DNA from: Calocera cornea HHB12733
Taxonomy: Eukaryota; Basidiomycota; Dacrymycetes; Dacrymycetales; Dacrymycetaceae
Assembly: GCA_001632435.1 (NCBI GenBank)
Contig: KV423914.1
Coordinates: forward strand, 286,749 to 350,748
DNA: 64,000 nt
Direction: 5' to 3'
Position 1 is the stretch's first letter; every line of letters starts with the position of its first letter. The notes under the pieces are model-generated. The model made no database searches and was not told where the DNA came from. It saw nothing but the letters and a program-made list of their open reading frames with translations. This document shows, piece by piece, positions 34,566 through 45,444 of the stretch. The translations under genes and the position numbers were made by a program.

Positions 34566-34689
34566 GAAGGTCGCATGAGATGAGAAAGCAAACGAGGGGG
34601 ATACTTGGTGCGATTGGTCCCTACACCGAAGCTTCCCTTAGTCGCCACCGTCGTGTCATCATCGGGCCGCAGCTTTGTTCCGAACGATC
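34566..34689. promoter_or_regulatory. Very short bidirectional promoter of NIPA and SWT1
   Basis: Only 124 bases lie between the two start codons. The genes must share core promoter sequence or have almost no 5' leader. Confidence 0.45.
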
Positions 34690-36371
34690 ATGCCCACCTT
34701 TGCGGATCAATGGAACGCCCATCCCCCTGCAGATATTGTCCTCTCGCGATACGCTAAAGTTATCACCATCTCCGGACCGACTGACGATGTACGCGAGGTT
34801 GATGACGCCGCAGAGCAGAGCGACGAGGATTATGAGATGGAAGACGTGGCGGCCCTCACCGTTGTCAATGATGTGAGGGACGTGAGGGCGGGCTGGCAGC
34901 AATACAAGAGCGATGATCAGCAGCAGTATGGGCAATGGGGAGATGCGATGGAGATAGATTATGAGGTACGCTTAACTTAAGAGGTAGCATCGTCTGGATC
35001 TCGTCTCACAGGCACTGCAAGTCGTCGTCAGGAGCAGGCGCGACGAAGATGGTCGTCGACACTAATATCCTGCTGTCATACCTCGACCGCTTGAGAGACA
35101 TGTATGATATTCTCTGTGCCTCCGAGTCGACTGCTATGCTGGAGCTTGTTATTCCTGGGATTGTCTTGCAGGAGCTAGATTTTCAGACGAAGTCTGCGCG
35201 CGCGAGAAAGCCAGAGCTGCAGAATCTTGCTCAGACCGCCACCCATTGGCTGTTGACCCAGGTGCTTCAGCGACGGGCAGGAGAGCCTTCTATTGTTCGG
35301 GTACAGAGGGATCACGAGACCTATGTTGGTGATCTCAGCTGGAAGACGAGCAGAGCGGTGAGCAGTACCAGTCTGCCGAGGATTGGCGCTCACGACCATC
35401 CCACAGAGCAACGACGATCTCATTCTAGACTGCTGTCAATACTTCTCCCGCGCCCCTCCTTCTATCTATCTACTCACTAATGACGTCAATCTGAGTGTCA
35501 AGGCTGAAGCTCATGGTAATGTGTCCTGGGCTCCCATCCTCATCTCGATCTGACCAGAGAAGTAGATATCTACACGCTCGATCGGCATCATCTTCGAGAT
35601 CCACGTAAATTCATCGCCGATTTCGTCTCACATGGCATGGATCTTCCCCTTGCAAATGACCGCGCACCTCCAGGCCGTGCATTTTCTGGTAATAATGATG
35701 GGGCACATGACGGAGCACATGCTTATGGACGACCGGCACACCACCATTCCCATCATTCAAGATCCAACCATGACACCCAGCGCCAGCATGACCTGCCTAA
35801 TGACATTGCCGCCCACACGCCGCCACAGACTCCCGAATCGACTCGCAAGTCGTCGCTGAGGACGAAGCAGCAAGCAAGTGCCTCCATTCTTTCTGAGCCT
35901 CTACCCGGATCGTCGCACACGGACATGGACGTGGATATAGCGGATATGAATGGCCCGAGACGTACGCTGGAAGCTCTGCACGCGCTATTTCTGGAGTATC
36001 TCGCGACGTATCTCCCAGCTGAAGTGGCCAGCTTCTTGACACTGCCGCGCGGCAAGAAACCATCCAGCGACGTCTTGCCGGCTGGCTGGCAGTCGTGGTC
36101 TCCCCAAAAGTGCTTCAAAATGCTGCAGCAAGCTACGCCTCTGAAACCGCCCTCCAGGCCGCTCGAGTGGACGTGTGTTCTCGCATTCACGGCCAGACCG
36201 GGCGAGAGTGGGTACCGTGCGAACGGCGGGAGCGTCGGCGACTGGCGCAAGGCGAGCTTCATGCTGCATCTCGTGAACGAGGCTTATTCGATCGAGTGCC
36301 TCAACCTGCAAGCGCTGAACAACCTCGTGCAAACCATGGAGTCGATCATCGGCTTGCCTGTGGCAAAGTGA
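34690..36371 (+). CDS. SWT1: PIN-domain endoribonuclease Swt1
   Basis: Nuclear RNA endonuclease that helps discard faulty mRNPs at nuclear pores. Exons 34690-34965, 35022-35357, 35407-35515 and 35560-36371 give 510 residues. The PIN domain begins at MVVDTNILLSYLD (catalytic Asp105) and has VIPGIVLQELDFQTKS, DDLILDCCQYF and IYLLTNDVNLSVKAEA (second acidic cluster). Before it, an acidic N terminus (EQSDEDYEMED). After it, His/Ser-rich linker then a folded C-terminal region (RRTLEALHALFLEYLATYLPAEV, WSPQKCFKMLQ, LNNLVQTMESIIGL). The join at 34965/35022 uses an AAG acceptor to keep phase; another acceptor at 35047 would also work, so the stretch just before the PIN domain is uncertain. Confidence 0.88.
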
Positions 36372-37161
36372 TTCTGATCTTCTGGCGTCGTCTTTCCCCT
36401 TCCTGGGTCTTCTGTCCAGGCGCCGCAGAAACGAGATTCCTATCAACACTACGATATCCTCTGCACCACTATTCCTCTCAACAGATACCGGCATCCATCT
36501 CCACAGTGCTTTGAAGCGCAGATCTCCAAGCGCTCCTGCATATCTCTCGTACCGTCTACGATCACGTTTCATGTTCGATACGTATTCCCGAGTTTTAGCA
36601 CACCATCGTCCCCCGTACTGCTGTACATATAGCGCATGTCAAAGCGCCTTCAAAAGCCATGATCCATGCAATCCAATAATACATTCCGTGCATCGCGAAA
36701 CGTCCCAAAAAACGTCGCCTTGGTCCGGGTATCTAAGGTACAACAACGTCTGCCGTCGTCTCGAAACAAACCATAGACGAAACGACATGAGAAAAGCAGA
36801 GAAGAGCATACGTATTGTGTATATATATCGCGCTGCACTGCGCGCGACCGTGCATCCGGTCGTGTCCATCACGGTTGTCCCATGTGTCAACTCCCAAACA
36901 ATGGAAAATGTTCCTAGAGAAACAACCGAGCCGGGCCGGCGGTGTGTCTAGCCTCTTCCTCGCTCCCACCCATCCATGCTTCGTCGATGCTTCCATGATA
37001 TGATACAGTGCCGTTCGTCCCCGTAGGCGCTTTCCCGCCCTGGGCTGGTCGGCAGTTTTGGCATGCGCGCGCGCCGTACGATAGGCGCAAGCGCGGGGAT
37101 CTTCCATTAGATGGGTTATAGATACCCGGCACTCACCGGTGCCGGTGCAGTGCAGCCGCGC
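36372..37161. other. Convergent 3' intergenic region
   Basis: About 790 bases between the stops of SWT1 and the GT32 gene. Short frames have no motif. It should hold two polyadenylation sites. Confidence 0.5.
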
Positions 37162-37193
37162 TCAGTGACCCTTGTGCTCCCTCCCCGGCACAA

Positions 37194-37226
<33 letters not shown>

Positions 37227-38834
37227 ACGGAGGCGGGCTGCCGGACCGGGGCGAGTGCGGGCCAAGCAGGGGCATATCGCTCGTCGCCGTCAGGGGCACA
37301 TCGTCGTACCCCTCCGCTTCCTCCTGCACCGCTTCGAGGTCTCCCTCCACACTTGGGCGCGAGCGCGCGCGGCGAGATGGCTGCAGCACCGCGGGGAGGA
37401 AGAAGATTGATCTTCTGCTCCCGCGGCGTGTGCGGGCGGCTTTGGATGAGGTGTGCGCGTGCGTGTGCGTGTGCGTGTGCGTGTGCGGGGCAGGGGCGGG
37501 GGAGAGGTGGGAGAGCACACGCGCGGGGAGGCCCGCTGCCCACCGCAGCGCGCCTGTGCCCAGCGGTTCGGGCGTGTCGGAATCCATGGAGAGGGGGAGG
37601 ATGGGCTGGCTCGTGCTGGGCGAGTCGAGCGGGCTTGCTGCGGCGCTTCCGTACGGGCTTGTGCTCGCTGTGGAGGCCGTGCCGGAGGGCCGCGGGGAGG
37701 AGGGGAGCGAGAATGTCGCTCCGCCCAGTTCGAGGCGATGGCGTCCTGAGGCGTCCGTGTAGATCCGCGGGAGGAGAACGTCGTACCTCCCCAGCCGGCG
37801 CCAACGGAGGCCGGCGCTCGGTGGGGCGGTCGGGAGCGCCGAGTAGCGGGTGCGGTGCTTTGCGCGGAGCTTGAGGAAGAGGAGGCGCGCTGCACCCGCA
37901 ACGAGGATGAAGAGGGCGATGTACATGATGATCGTGCCGTAGTGGCCCAGGAAGAGGACGAGGCCCGCGTCGTCCGAGTGCCACGAGGAGCCGTAATAGT
38001 GCGCGAAGAAGGCGTGCGGGGCCTCGCCCTCCTTTGCATTCTTCCCGTACAGCGACTTGGGCAGCACCCGCACTTCGTCCTCGGGCGTGCGCGGGTACCC
38101 GGGCGCGGCGGTGTACAGGCCGTACACGGCGCTGACGAACATCGGCCCTGTGGAGAACATGACCGTCGGGTAGTTCATGATCCAGTTGTGGTCGAAGCCC
38201 TTGAGCGCGTGGATCGCGCGCCGGAAGAAGGGGTGCTGCGGCGCTGTGAACATCAGGTCGTTCGACACGCCCACGGGGATCGTCTTGGGGAGGATGACCG
38301 GATGGACGAGCAGCGGGTCAAGCCGCCGCTCGCAGCCGACGTCCAGGTCCAGGTAGATCCCGCCGTAGTGGTACAGCACAAAGTAGCGGATTGTGTCCGC
38401 GCGCTGGATGACGTACGGGTAGCCGTCGAAGGTGTCGAGGAACCACGGGTAGTGCTCGGCGATGAATTGGCGGGAGGAGGCGTCGGTCCAGAGCATATAT
38501 TCACTATGGAGGGTCAGCGCGATAAGTGCGGGGGGATCGGGAAGGCGTACTAGTCAGGCATGAGGTCCCTGCAGCCCTGGGAGACACCGGCCCACTTCTC
38601 GGGCAGCGTCTCGTCCTTCCATGTCTGGTGCAGTATCCTTGGGATCTTCTCCGCCGGGAGCGGGTTGTGGGATACGTTCGATAGCGGCGGATCTGGCCAC
38701 GGCACGTCCTCCTCCGACAGGTAGGCGGCGGGGTCGATACGGAGGAAGATGGAGATGGAGGCGAGGAGGAGGGTTGTGCCTAGGAGGATTGTGCCGAGGA
38801 TGGAGAGGAGGATGAGGGTGGTGCGGCGGGCCAT
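37162..38834 (-). CDS. GT32 glycosyltransferase with long C-terminal extension
   Basis: Golgi type II membrane enzyme with a DXD sugar-binding domain, of the family that includes the inositolphosphoceramide mannosyltransferases Sur1/Csh1. Exons 38834-38551 and 38503-37162 give 541 residues. A membrane anchor lies at about 6-28; the GT32 domain has PRILHQTWKDE, MLWTDASSRQFI, QRADTIRYFVLYHYGGIYLDLD (DXD at 147-149), and FMVSAVYG-like segments up to about 265. A second membrane segment (GTIIMYIALFILVAGAARLL) follows, then about 240 residues not found in typical members: low complexity with a His-Thr repeat and an Asp10 run just before the stop. Specificity is inferred from family only. Confidence 0.85.
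37195..37226 (-). repeat. Trinucleotide repeat coding for poly-aspartate
   Basis: About ten GAC codons in a row (GTC on the + strand) encode an Asp10 run eleven residues before the GT32 stop codon. Likely length-variable. Confidence 0.85.
37451..37490 (-). repeat. CACACG/CACGCA repeat coding for His-Thr
   Basis: A dinucleotide-like CA/CG repeat gives about eleven alternating His-Thr/Ala residues in the GT32 extension. Likely length-variable between strains. Confidence 0.85.
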
Positions 38835-41699
38835 GCTGGGCTGGCTGCCTGTAGGCGGGTGGGGGAGTCGCTGCAGCAAGAAGAGGCGAGCCAGGCACGG
38901 TGGGCGGGTTGGGTGGGCGGGTCAAGTAGGTATCTGAGCAGGTTGGGGGGGGAGCGCGTGGTGAGTGGGTGGGGGTCGGCGGCGGGGGGAATGACGAGCG
39001 AAGGAAGAGAAGGGGAGGGATGACGGCCGCTGTCAGCCGGGTTAAATTGGGACGGGGAGGGGATGCCTGCCGAGGGGGGGGAGCGGGGAGGGCGGCCGGG
39101 GCAGGCAGCCCGGCTTTGAATGGCGGCCGCCCAGATCACCAAAGGGGGAGCGCGTCACGGTGCATGTAGCCCACCCAAGGGTTGCTGCGCGTGGGTGGCC
39201 ACCGATCCGCGAGTGAATGGCCGGCGGCCCAATTCCCACCCAGCCCACCCGCCGGCCTCCCCATCGGCATCGACCATCGACCAGACCCACCACAGGCAAC
39301 CCTTCACATGCCAGCCCGCAACCGAGTGTGGTCGGGTGCGGGACTCACCTGCAACTGAGGACCCGGACCCCAGTCGCCCACCCCAAACCGGGGACCCTGC
39401 CCATCACCCACCATCATCAACCCACCCACTCGCGCGGTCCACTTTGCTTCCGGAAGCACCGTGCCAGCCATGCCGCACCGATGCCGCGCAAAAAGCGCAG
39501 CAGCAAAGGCACGCCGGGCACGCATGACGTAAGCCCACTCAGACACTTCGGCGAGCGCTCGGCGCAGCAACCACACCGTCCTCCAAAAGGTCCCCGGCGG
39601 GCCCCGGTCGCATAACGCATAAAAACGCCCATCGTCAACTCCCCGTCATCCCCGCCCCCGAGCCGCCGTCATCCCGCGGCCAGCGTTTACATACCCAACC
39701 CGCTTATCAGCGCACGCGACGCAGAATATCTAATCGAGGCTGCTGGCGCGCATTCCATACGATACGCGATGGGGGGGCTGATAAGCATAATAAGCTGGTT
39801 TCTGTGCTAGCAGAATTTATCGATACGCTGGGCTCTGGCTTGGCAACAAGCATTATTTTGGCCTGCGATCGAGCACCAAGAGCGCACGGGCCGAGCATCA
39901 CCAATGCGCGCCTGGTCACGATACTACTTGCTTAGTCCAGTCCGTATACAGTGCACACGACATACATATACATTCCCCCGGCCTGATGAATCCAAAAATA
40001 ATGCCGAGCCCCGGCAACGCCGCACTACATTTCCCGATCGCGGCTCGCCTTCGATCCTGGGCCGTTTCACCGGTTCAACCACGGCACCGCAAGAGCGGTG
40101 CTTCGCTCGGCCCTCATACCCTCTGCGGTGGGAGAGCACTTCCCTCGTTTCTTGGCAGAACAACTGTACAGGCTGTCTCGCGTGCACCGCCGTCGTCTGG
40201 CCCGCAACGAAAATAAATGGCCTTACGGCCCACAAAGGCCTCGGTGCGCGTCTGCACTAGTACTGTACTACTTGGCCGTCCGGCACCTGGTCATCGGCAG
40301 CGGGCGACGCGTCCCCCTCAAGCCCAGCGAGCGACGCGTCCCCTAAGCCCAGCGGGCGCCGCTCACCCCCCAGCGCAGACAGCATCCTAAACACTTCCAT
40401 GCACGGGTCATCAACGGGAGATGGCCCGGAAGTGGAAGTACAGTATGTACCACCCGGCGCCCGGCGCCCGGGCTTCCGCTTCCCGAGGTTACCGGGGTGG
40501 GGGCAACCCAAATTGTGGTTGGAGCCGATAAGCCCACGAGTCACTCGTGTGTCGTTTGGGAGGCAACGCGAAGCCGTCCGTCGCTGGGATGGTCGGAGAC
40601 CCTTGTCGTGGGAGGGCAGACTACCGAGCGAGAGCGCGAGGGGAAGGCTGGGCTGGGAGCGTACATATAGTAGTCATGTCGTATGACTCGTGGCTCTTAA
40701 ATTGGAAGTATACATTACCATGGGTACAAAGGCTCCCGTTTCTAAGGTGGCAAGATGCTGCGGAATTTCCAACCGCAGCACCGAGAAACATCAAACACGA
40801 AGTGTAAGACGTTGCCAGCTTGGAAGCCTGACGAGCGAGAAACGCGTGAGACGAAATGGTGAATGTCAATGCTGCTCGGAAGTTTGGAAGCACGGGAATG
40901 GGTTGCTGCCAGGAGGTTTCGGCGCTGGCCAGCCCGGCGGCTTCGGACAGCCATGCAGGACCGAGCGCGGAAGGTCCTTGAGGAGCAAGTTATGACAGAT
41001 ACAAGAGAGCTTTTGGTATAGGATGTCCTGCAGTGGCTTCCCAGCGCATACAATGGCTTGGGAGAATTTTCTGCCACACAGGCGACTCGCAGTACAATCA
41101 AAAAGCATGGGCGCGACCAGGGATGTGTCATGAATCCGAGCCGGCGCCAGCGAGCGGAGCCGATGCGCCCCATCGACCGCATCAATATTCTGATCTGTTC
41201 AGACGTTGGGGTTTTCGAACTTTCCAAACTGCGGTACTTGTTGCCAAGCCTGGACGGTCAGATCCGGGAATTGGGCGGCGTACGAGGAGCCTTTGTCCTA
41301 TACAGAAGCACCCAGAAGACCCCTATAACCCCGCATTCCAGAAAGTGGTCACTCGACCATCTCCAACCCACTGATCATCGTCCTCCTGTTCATCGCATTC
41401 TGACCACCTTATCAGGTCAGGAACGAACCAGAAGCGGCGAATCTGCTCCCTCACGTGCGTACAAGGGAAGCAGGGAAGCAGGTCCGAGGGAATCACGCTC
41501 CCCCGCTCCCTTTGTGGGACCGGACGCGGAATGCCGGGAGCAGATTGGCTTTCTGCTCGTCACCCTCGGGCTTGGCTGAGAGTAGGGGTCGACTGACGAG
41601 TGCGCGCACGAGCGCTTGCGCAGGTCAATTTCTGTCAGCTCTCAACTTTAGGCACTGTTTGTCTCGGGATAGTTGGATTGAGGTGCTAGAGCGGGAAGG
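38835..41699. other. Gene-poor 2.9 kb gap between GT32 and SEC12
   Basis: Both flanking genes start at its edges, so it holds two promoters. The left 700 bases are very GC-rich with Pro/His/Arg-coding frames on both strands and no domain. A pair of 25-27 base direct repeats is at 40304-40355. No tRNA, transposon end or gene was recognised; noncoding RNA cannot be excluded. Confidence 0.5.
40304..40355. repeat. Tandem direct repeat carrying ACGCGT
   Basis: Two adjacent copies of a 25-27 base unit (GCGACGCGTCCCC then CCCAGCG) sit in the GT32/SEC12 gap. Each copy holds one ACGCGT. The second copy lacks two bases in the C run. Confidence 0.6.
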
Positions 41700-43179
41700 A
41701 TGACGCGCACCGAGCATACGCTGCACGCGCTGCCTGCGTTCCCTGTCTATTCCCTCGCGTTCGTGAGCGACGACCGGCTCGTCGTTGGCGGAGGCGGCGG
41801 AGCGAGTAGGAGCGGTATCAAGAACCAATTGGTGCACCCATACTCTCCCCGCTTCACTACCGGCATGCTGACGCGTCTGTGTGTGTCTAGAGAGTATACG
41901 AGGTCGATCGGCCAAATCTCGCGATCAAGCAGCTCACCTCGCTCGAGCTTGAGTCCGGCGAAGATGCACCCATGACGATCGCCTCCCCCCTCTCCCCCGA
42001 TGCACATATTGTCTGTGGGATTAACAGCACCGCTGCGCTTCTGGCGGAAGGGAAGAACGAGAATGTGCGGGTATATCGTGTTGGAGACGATAAGGTCGTG
42101 GAGGAACGGAAGGCGCAGTCGATTTCGGGGAAGGATGCGGAGGTATATCAGGTGCGTGTCCTGGATGCTCAGTGGAGGAAAAAGGCTGATGGGAGGTGAA
42201 GAAAATAACGGTATTCTCTCCAGATAAGACGTTGGTTGCTGCGGGCAGCACAGATAGCTCCGTCGCGCTGCTTCAATATCCCAGCCTGGAGCCGGTGTGC
42301 GAGCCGTTGTCAGTGACGGATGGCGAGCTGTACGACGTGTCGATATCAGAGAAACACGTATGTATCTCTCATGTGGTTCATGCCAGAGCTCATCTCACGC
42401 GCATCTAGATTCTGTTGACGGCATCGTCACATCTGGAGTTGTATACTCTGCCTGCGAAAGACAAGAAAGGGAAGGGGAAGCTGGAGCTTGAGAAGCGCAT
42501 AGAACGGCCCACCTTTTCTGGCGTGAAACCGGACAAGGTTGTCTTCCGTGCGGCACGGTATGTTATCGTCCAGCAATCGTGTCAACGGAAATTCATGGCG
42601 TTCCAGGTTCTCACCAACTCAGCCAGATCGACTATTCACTGTCGTTAACCCATCTGGTGGAGCGCGGTCCAAGACCCGAGGCGTGAAGGAACCAACGAAT
42701 TCCTACGTATGCAAGTGGGACACGACAACGTGGACAGTGAAGCGCCACCGGCTGGTGGACAGCAGGCCTGTGACAGTGTTTGACGTGAGTTCGGACGGGA
42801 AGTTGCTCGGTTGGGGGTCATCCGATCTCAAGATCGGCGTGCTGGATGCTAAGACGTTCGCCGTGAGTTCAATGCGGTGATGATCTGGCGCATATAACTG
42901 ACGTACTGGATAGCCGCTATTACAAATCCTGAAGGCACACGAGTTCCCACCGACAGCACTTAAGTTCAGCCCAGACGCAGGGCTGCTCGTCTCGGGCAGT
43001 GCGGACAACTCGTTGCGGCTGGTCCAAGTGCCGGCGGGTCGCCCATCATCAAGTGAGCCTCTCTGCATCCTTGAGGTTGGCACGAGCTAACCTAGTATTC
43101 AGCGTTCCCGACCATGACGGTCCTTCTGATCGTCCTGCTCGCCATATTGATTGCGGTCCTCATGCAGCAGTATCGGTAG
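41700..43179 (+). CDS. SEC12: Sec12, guanine nucleotide-exchange factor for Sar1
   Basis: ER membrane protein that loads Sar1 with GTP to start COPII vesicle budding. Exons 41700-41831, 41891-42151, 42196-42357, 42409-42557, 42607-42862, 42914-43052 and 43103-43179 give 391 residues. WD40 blades are visible: YSLAFVSDDRLVVGGGGGASRSGIKN (the Sec12 K-loop region), VFSPDKTLVAAGSTDSSVAL, VFDVSSDGKLLGWGSSDLKIGVLDA, LKFSPDAGLLVSGSADNSLRLVQ. The C-terminal hydrophobic anchor (MTVLLIVLLAILIAVLM) is in the last exon and fits ER tail-anchoring. The acceptor for exon 3 (42196 or 42202) is uncertain by two codons. The ATG is the first in frame. Confidence 0.92.
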
Positions 43180-43736
43180 TGCTATTGCTTGGACACGGTT
43201 TCTCCGCCTTCTTTTTGTAAATCTAGCGGTACATACCCTAATGACTCACGCGTGCACACGATGACTCGTCCGCGGAGAGGACGGTCACGGATTCCGGAAT
43301 TAGGGGCCATGTTCAAAATGCCCTGCTTGACACATTTGGGCGAGCTCCGTCCTGCCCTAGGGTTGGTAGTGCAGATCCGATTAACAATTGTCGGTAATCG
43401 CACGTCGACAATTGGCACATCCTCGGAGTAAGTGCTGTGTGCGCGGATTTTCGTGGTACCGACGCCTTGGATCAGTCCTGCCTCCGTTTTGGCAGACTTT
43501 GCTAGTCTTCTGTCGCTCATCGGCTGGCGAGTCCGACACCGAGGGCTGTCAATTTTCAACTGAGATGCGGGCACGAGCCGTGCTTATAGGTCAGCCTGCG
43601 CGATGGCCAGCGATGCCTCGAGGTACGCGCCTGCCCGCAAGCGATGAGTCGGCCATTCCCGTGCCCTGTGCCCCATTTCGCTCCAAACCCCTCACAAACT
43701 CCAATCCTGAATGGGATGTCCAGCGCAGCTGTCCCA
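43180..43736. other. Intergenic region after SEC12
   Basis: About 560 bases with the SEC12 3' end and the upstream promoter of the orphan gene. No coding frame with a motif was seen. Confidence 0.5.
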
Positions 43737-43744
43737 TATATAAG
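43737..43744 (+). promoter_or_regulatory. TATA box of the orphan gene at 43808
   Basis: TATATAAG lies about 65-70 bases before the ATG at 43808, in agreement with the predicted start. Confidence 0.55.
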
Positions 43745-43807
43745 TACCATCCGAGATCGGGATATCGATTGCGCACGCATCCGCCATTGGCATCTCACCT
43801 CCTCAAC

Positions 43808-44474
43808 ATGTCGCGATTTCGAACGGATCAGTCCGCTGCGTCATCTCATTCTCTGACCGACAGTGTCGAGGAACACGCCGATTCTGTGATTAGCTTGATC
43901 GAAGTAAGCCGTTTCTGTAGTGGTATATCCGGCTCTCCTCCTCACCCAAAACACGTGGCAGCCGCGAGCCCAAGTACAAGATCTACTTAGGCGTGCTCGG
44001 CATTCATCTGACGTGCTCCCGCGTCCGGGAAGACACTGGCACAATGTCCTTCAAGATGGGCCGACGAACAAGCTGCATGCTACTATGCATCTTGACGCAA
44101 TCAACCGGTTCTGCGGGCATCTTCGCTGCCTGTCTCGTACGCGCCATTCCTGATTTTCTGGGAGCATGTGCTAATGTTGACACGGCGATACAGTGAGAAC
44201 AGTGTGGCATTTCTGGGAGCTTGACAAGGTCAAACAGCTTGCGATCTTTGACACCGTCGCGAGCAAGGTTACAAAGAGCCGAAGACATATCGAGTGTAGG
44301 GAGGAGAGGATCGAAGCGATCTTCAGAGCGTATCGAGACACGTTCGAGAACGAGATGCATGTGAGCTGCGCTGACTTCCATATGTACAGTCGCACTGACA
44401 GTTGGTAGCGCTATGATGTTCACAGTATCGTACTCAGCGCGTCCGGGGACAAGTTCCGAAATCTCCCGTACTGA
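43808..44474 (+). CDS. Orphan 167-residue protein
   Basis: Exons 43808-43903, 43962-44136, 44194-44360 and 44409-44474 join in phase with good sites to give 167 residues. The N terminus is Ser/Glu-rich; the middle (VQDLLRRARHSSDVL, TNKLHATMHLDAINRFCGHLRCLL, VWHFWELDKVKQLAIFDTVAS, ERIEAIFRAYRDTFENEM) is mostly helical and basic. The end is RYDVHSIVLSASGDK. No family, signal or membrane segment was recognised. A TATA box and four consistent exons argue for a real gene, but it may be lineage-specific. It is convergent with the EIF1AD gene, the stops being about 210 bases apart. Confidence 0.55.
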
Positions 44475-44683
44475 CGCTGCACAATTGCGCTCCAACATCA
44501 TCGTATGCGCGTCCAAGTGCTGGCCGCCAGATATGCCTTCTACACATGCTGTTCAGCCCTCGTCAAGTAGCGAAACAAACGAAACGGTCACATCACGCAC
44601 GAGCTCGTGCCAGTCTTCCATAGCACAACTTCTTCATGAGATATCAATGCGTCGGGATTCCTTGCAGCGTGATGACATAACCT

Positions 44684-45271
44684 CTACTTTCCTTCTGAGC
44701 GATGCACATATACGGCGTCAGTATGCAGGTCCGGGCTGTAGATCTGGTGTTGCATACCTTCCAAGTCGTCCGGTTGGTCTATTGGATCCTCCTCAGTGTC
44801 CTCGTCATTTGCTTCTTCGTCTCTCGGTGCCTGTGCTTGATCAAACCCACTGGGCCTGAGTCACACGTCAGAACAAGAAGCGGACTCTCGAGACGGCTAA
44901 CCATAGCCCTTTCCGCTTCCATTCCTTGATCTGGTCCGGAGATATGACATGTTCGATCAATCCCTCAAGTTTCGTCCCTGATAGCTCCTCAGATGTCGTT
45001 ACAATGACATAACTTCCTAATCAGAAGATAAGTCCACCAATTGTAGACGCAAGGCGAATATGAATAAATGGTCCTCACCTCTTCGTATCCACACAGTTTT
45101 GCGAAACTTCGACGGAAGCTCTGCAAGAAATTTTCGATGGTTGACATCGGTAACTTCGAATACATTAGATCCTTTACTTTGACCAACTAGACAAAGAGCT
45201 TGATTTGGGGAGAGGGCACCCGGAGATGGCGCCTCTTCAGCTGCTGCTTGCTGATTGCGTCGCCTGGACAT
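44684..45271 (-). CDS. EIF1AD-like S1/eIF1A-type RNA-binding protein
   Basis: Nuclear RNA-binding protein related to eIF1A; known members associate with 40S ribosome biogenesis. Exons 45271-45079, 45016-44902 and 44855-44684 give 159 residues. The OB fold is clear: ALCLVGQSKGSNVFEVTD, HRKFLAELPSKFRKTVWIRRG, SYVIVTTSEELSGTKLEG, HVISPDQIKEWKRKGLWPSGF. The KGLWP junction is restored by a 46 nt intron. The tail is acidic (DEDTEEDPIDQPDDLE). The N terminus before the fold is short and polar (MSRRRNQQAAAEEAP). Its start is 174 bases from the HEI10 start, head to head. Confidence 0.85.
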
Positions 45272-45444
45272 GACGGTTGATCGCGCGTTAGTTAGTCGCA
45301 CAAACAGCGAACCCTATGAAAAGAAATCAGGCACGTGACGCGCGTCGGGCTCTTTGGTGCGACGTGCTGCACAGGGCAGACCGCGTCTCTTTCCACTCTA
45401 CCGCCTCTATATGCTTGTATTGTCACTCTTTCTTGATACCAAAC
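45272..45444. promoter_or_regulatory. Bidirectional promoter of EIF1AD-like and HEI10 genes
   Basis: About 173 bases between divergent starts. A GCACGTGACGCGCGTC sequence near 45330 combines an E-box (CACGTG) with a near-MCB core. Whether either gene uses it is unknown. Confidence 0.4.

Noticed and set aside
37172..37762. + strand frame over the GT32 tail
   Set aside because: It is the mirror of the repeat-rich extension and has only Cys/Val and Arg runs caused by those repeats.
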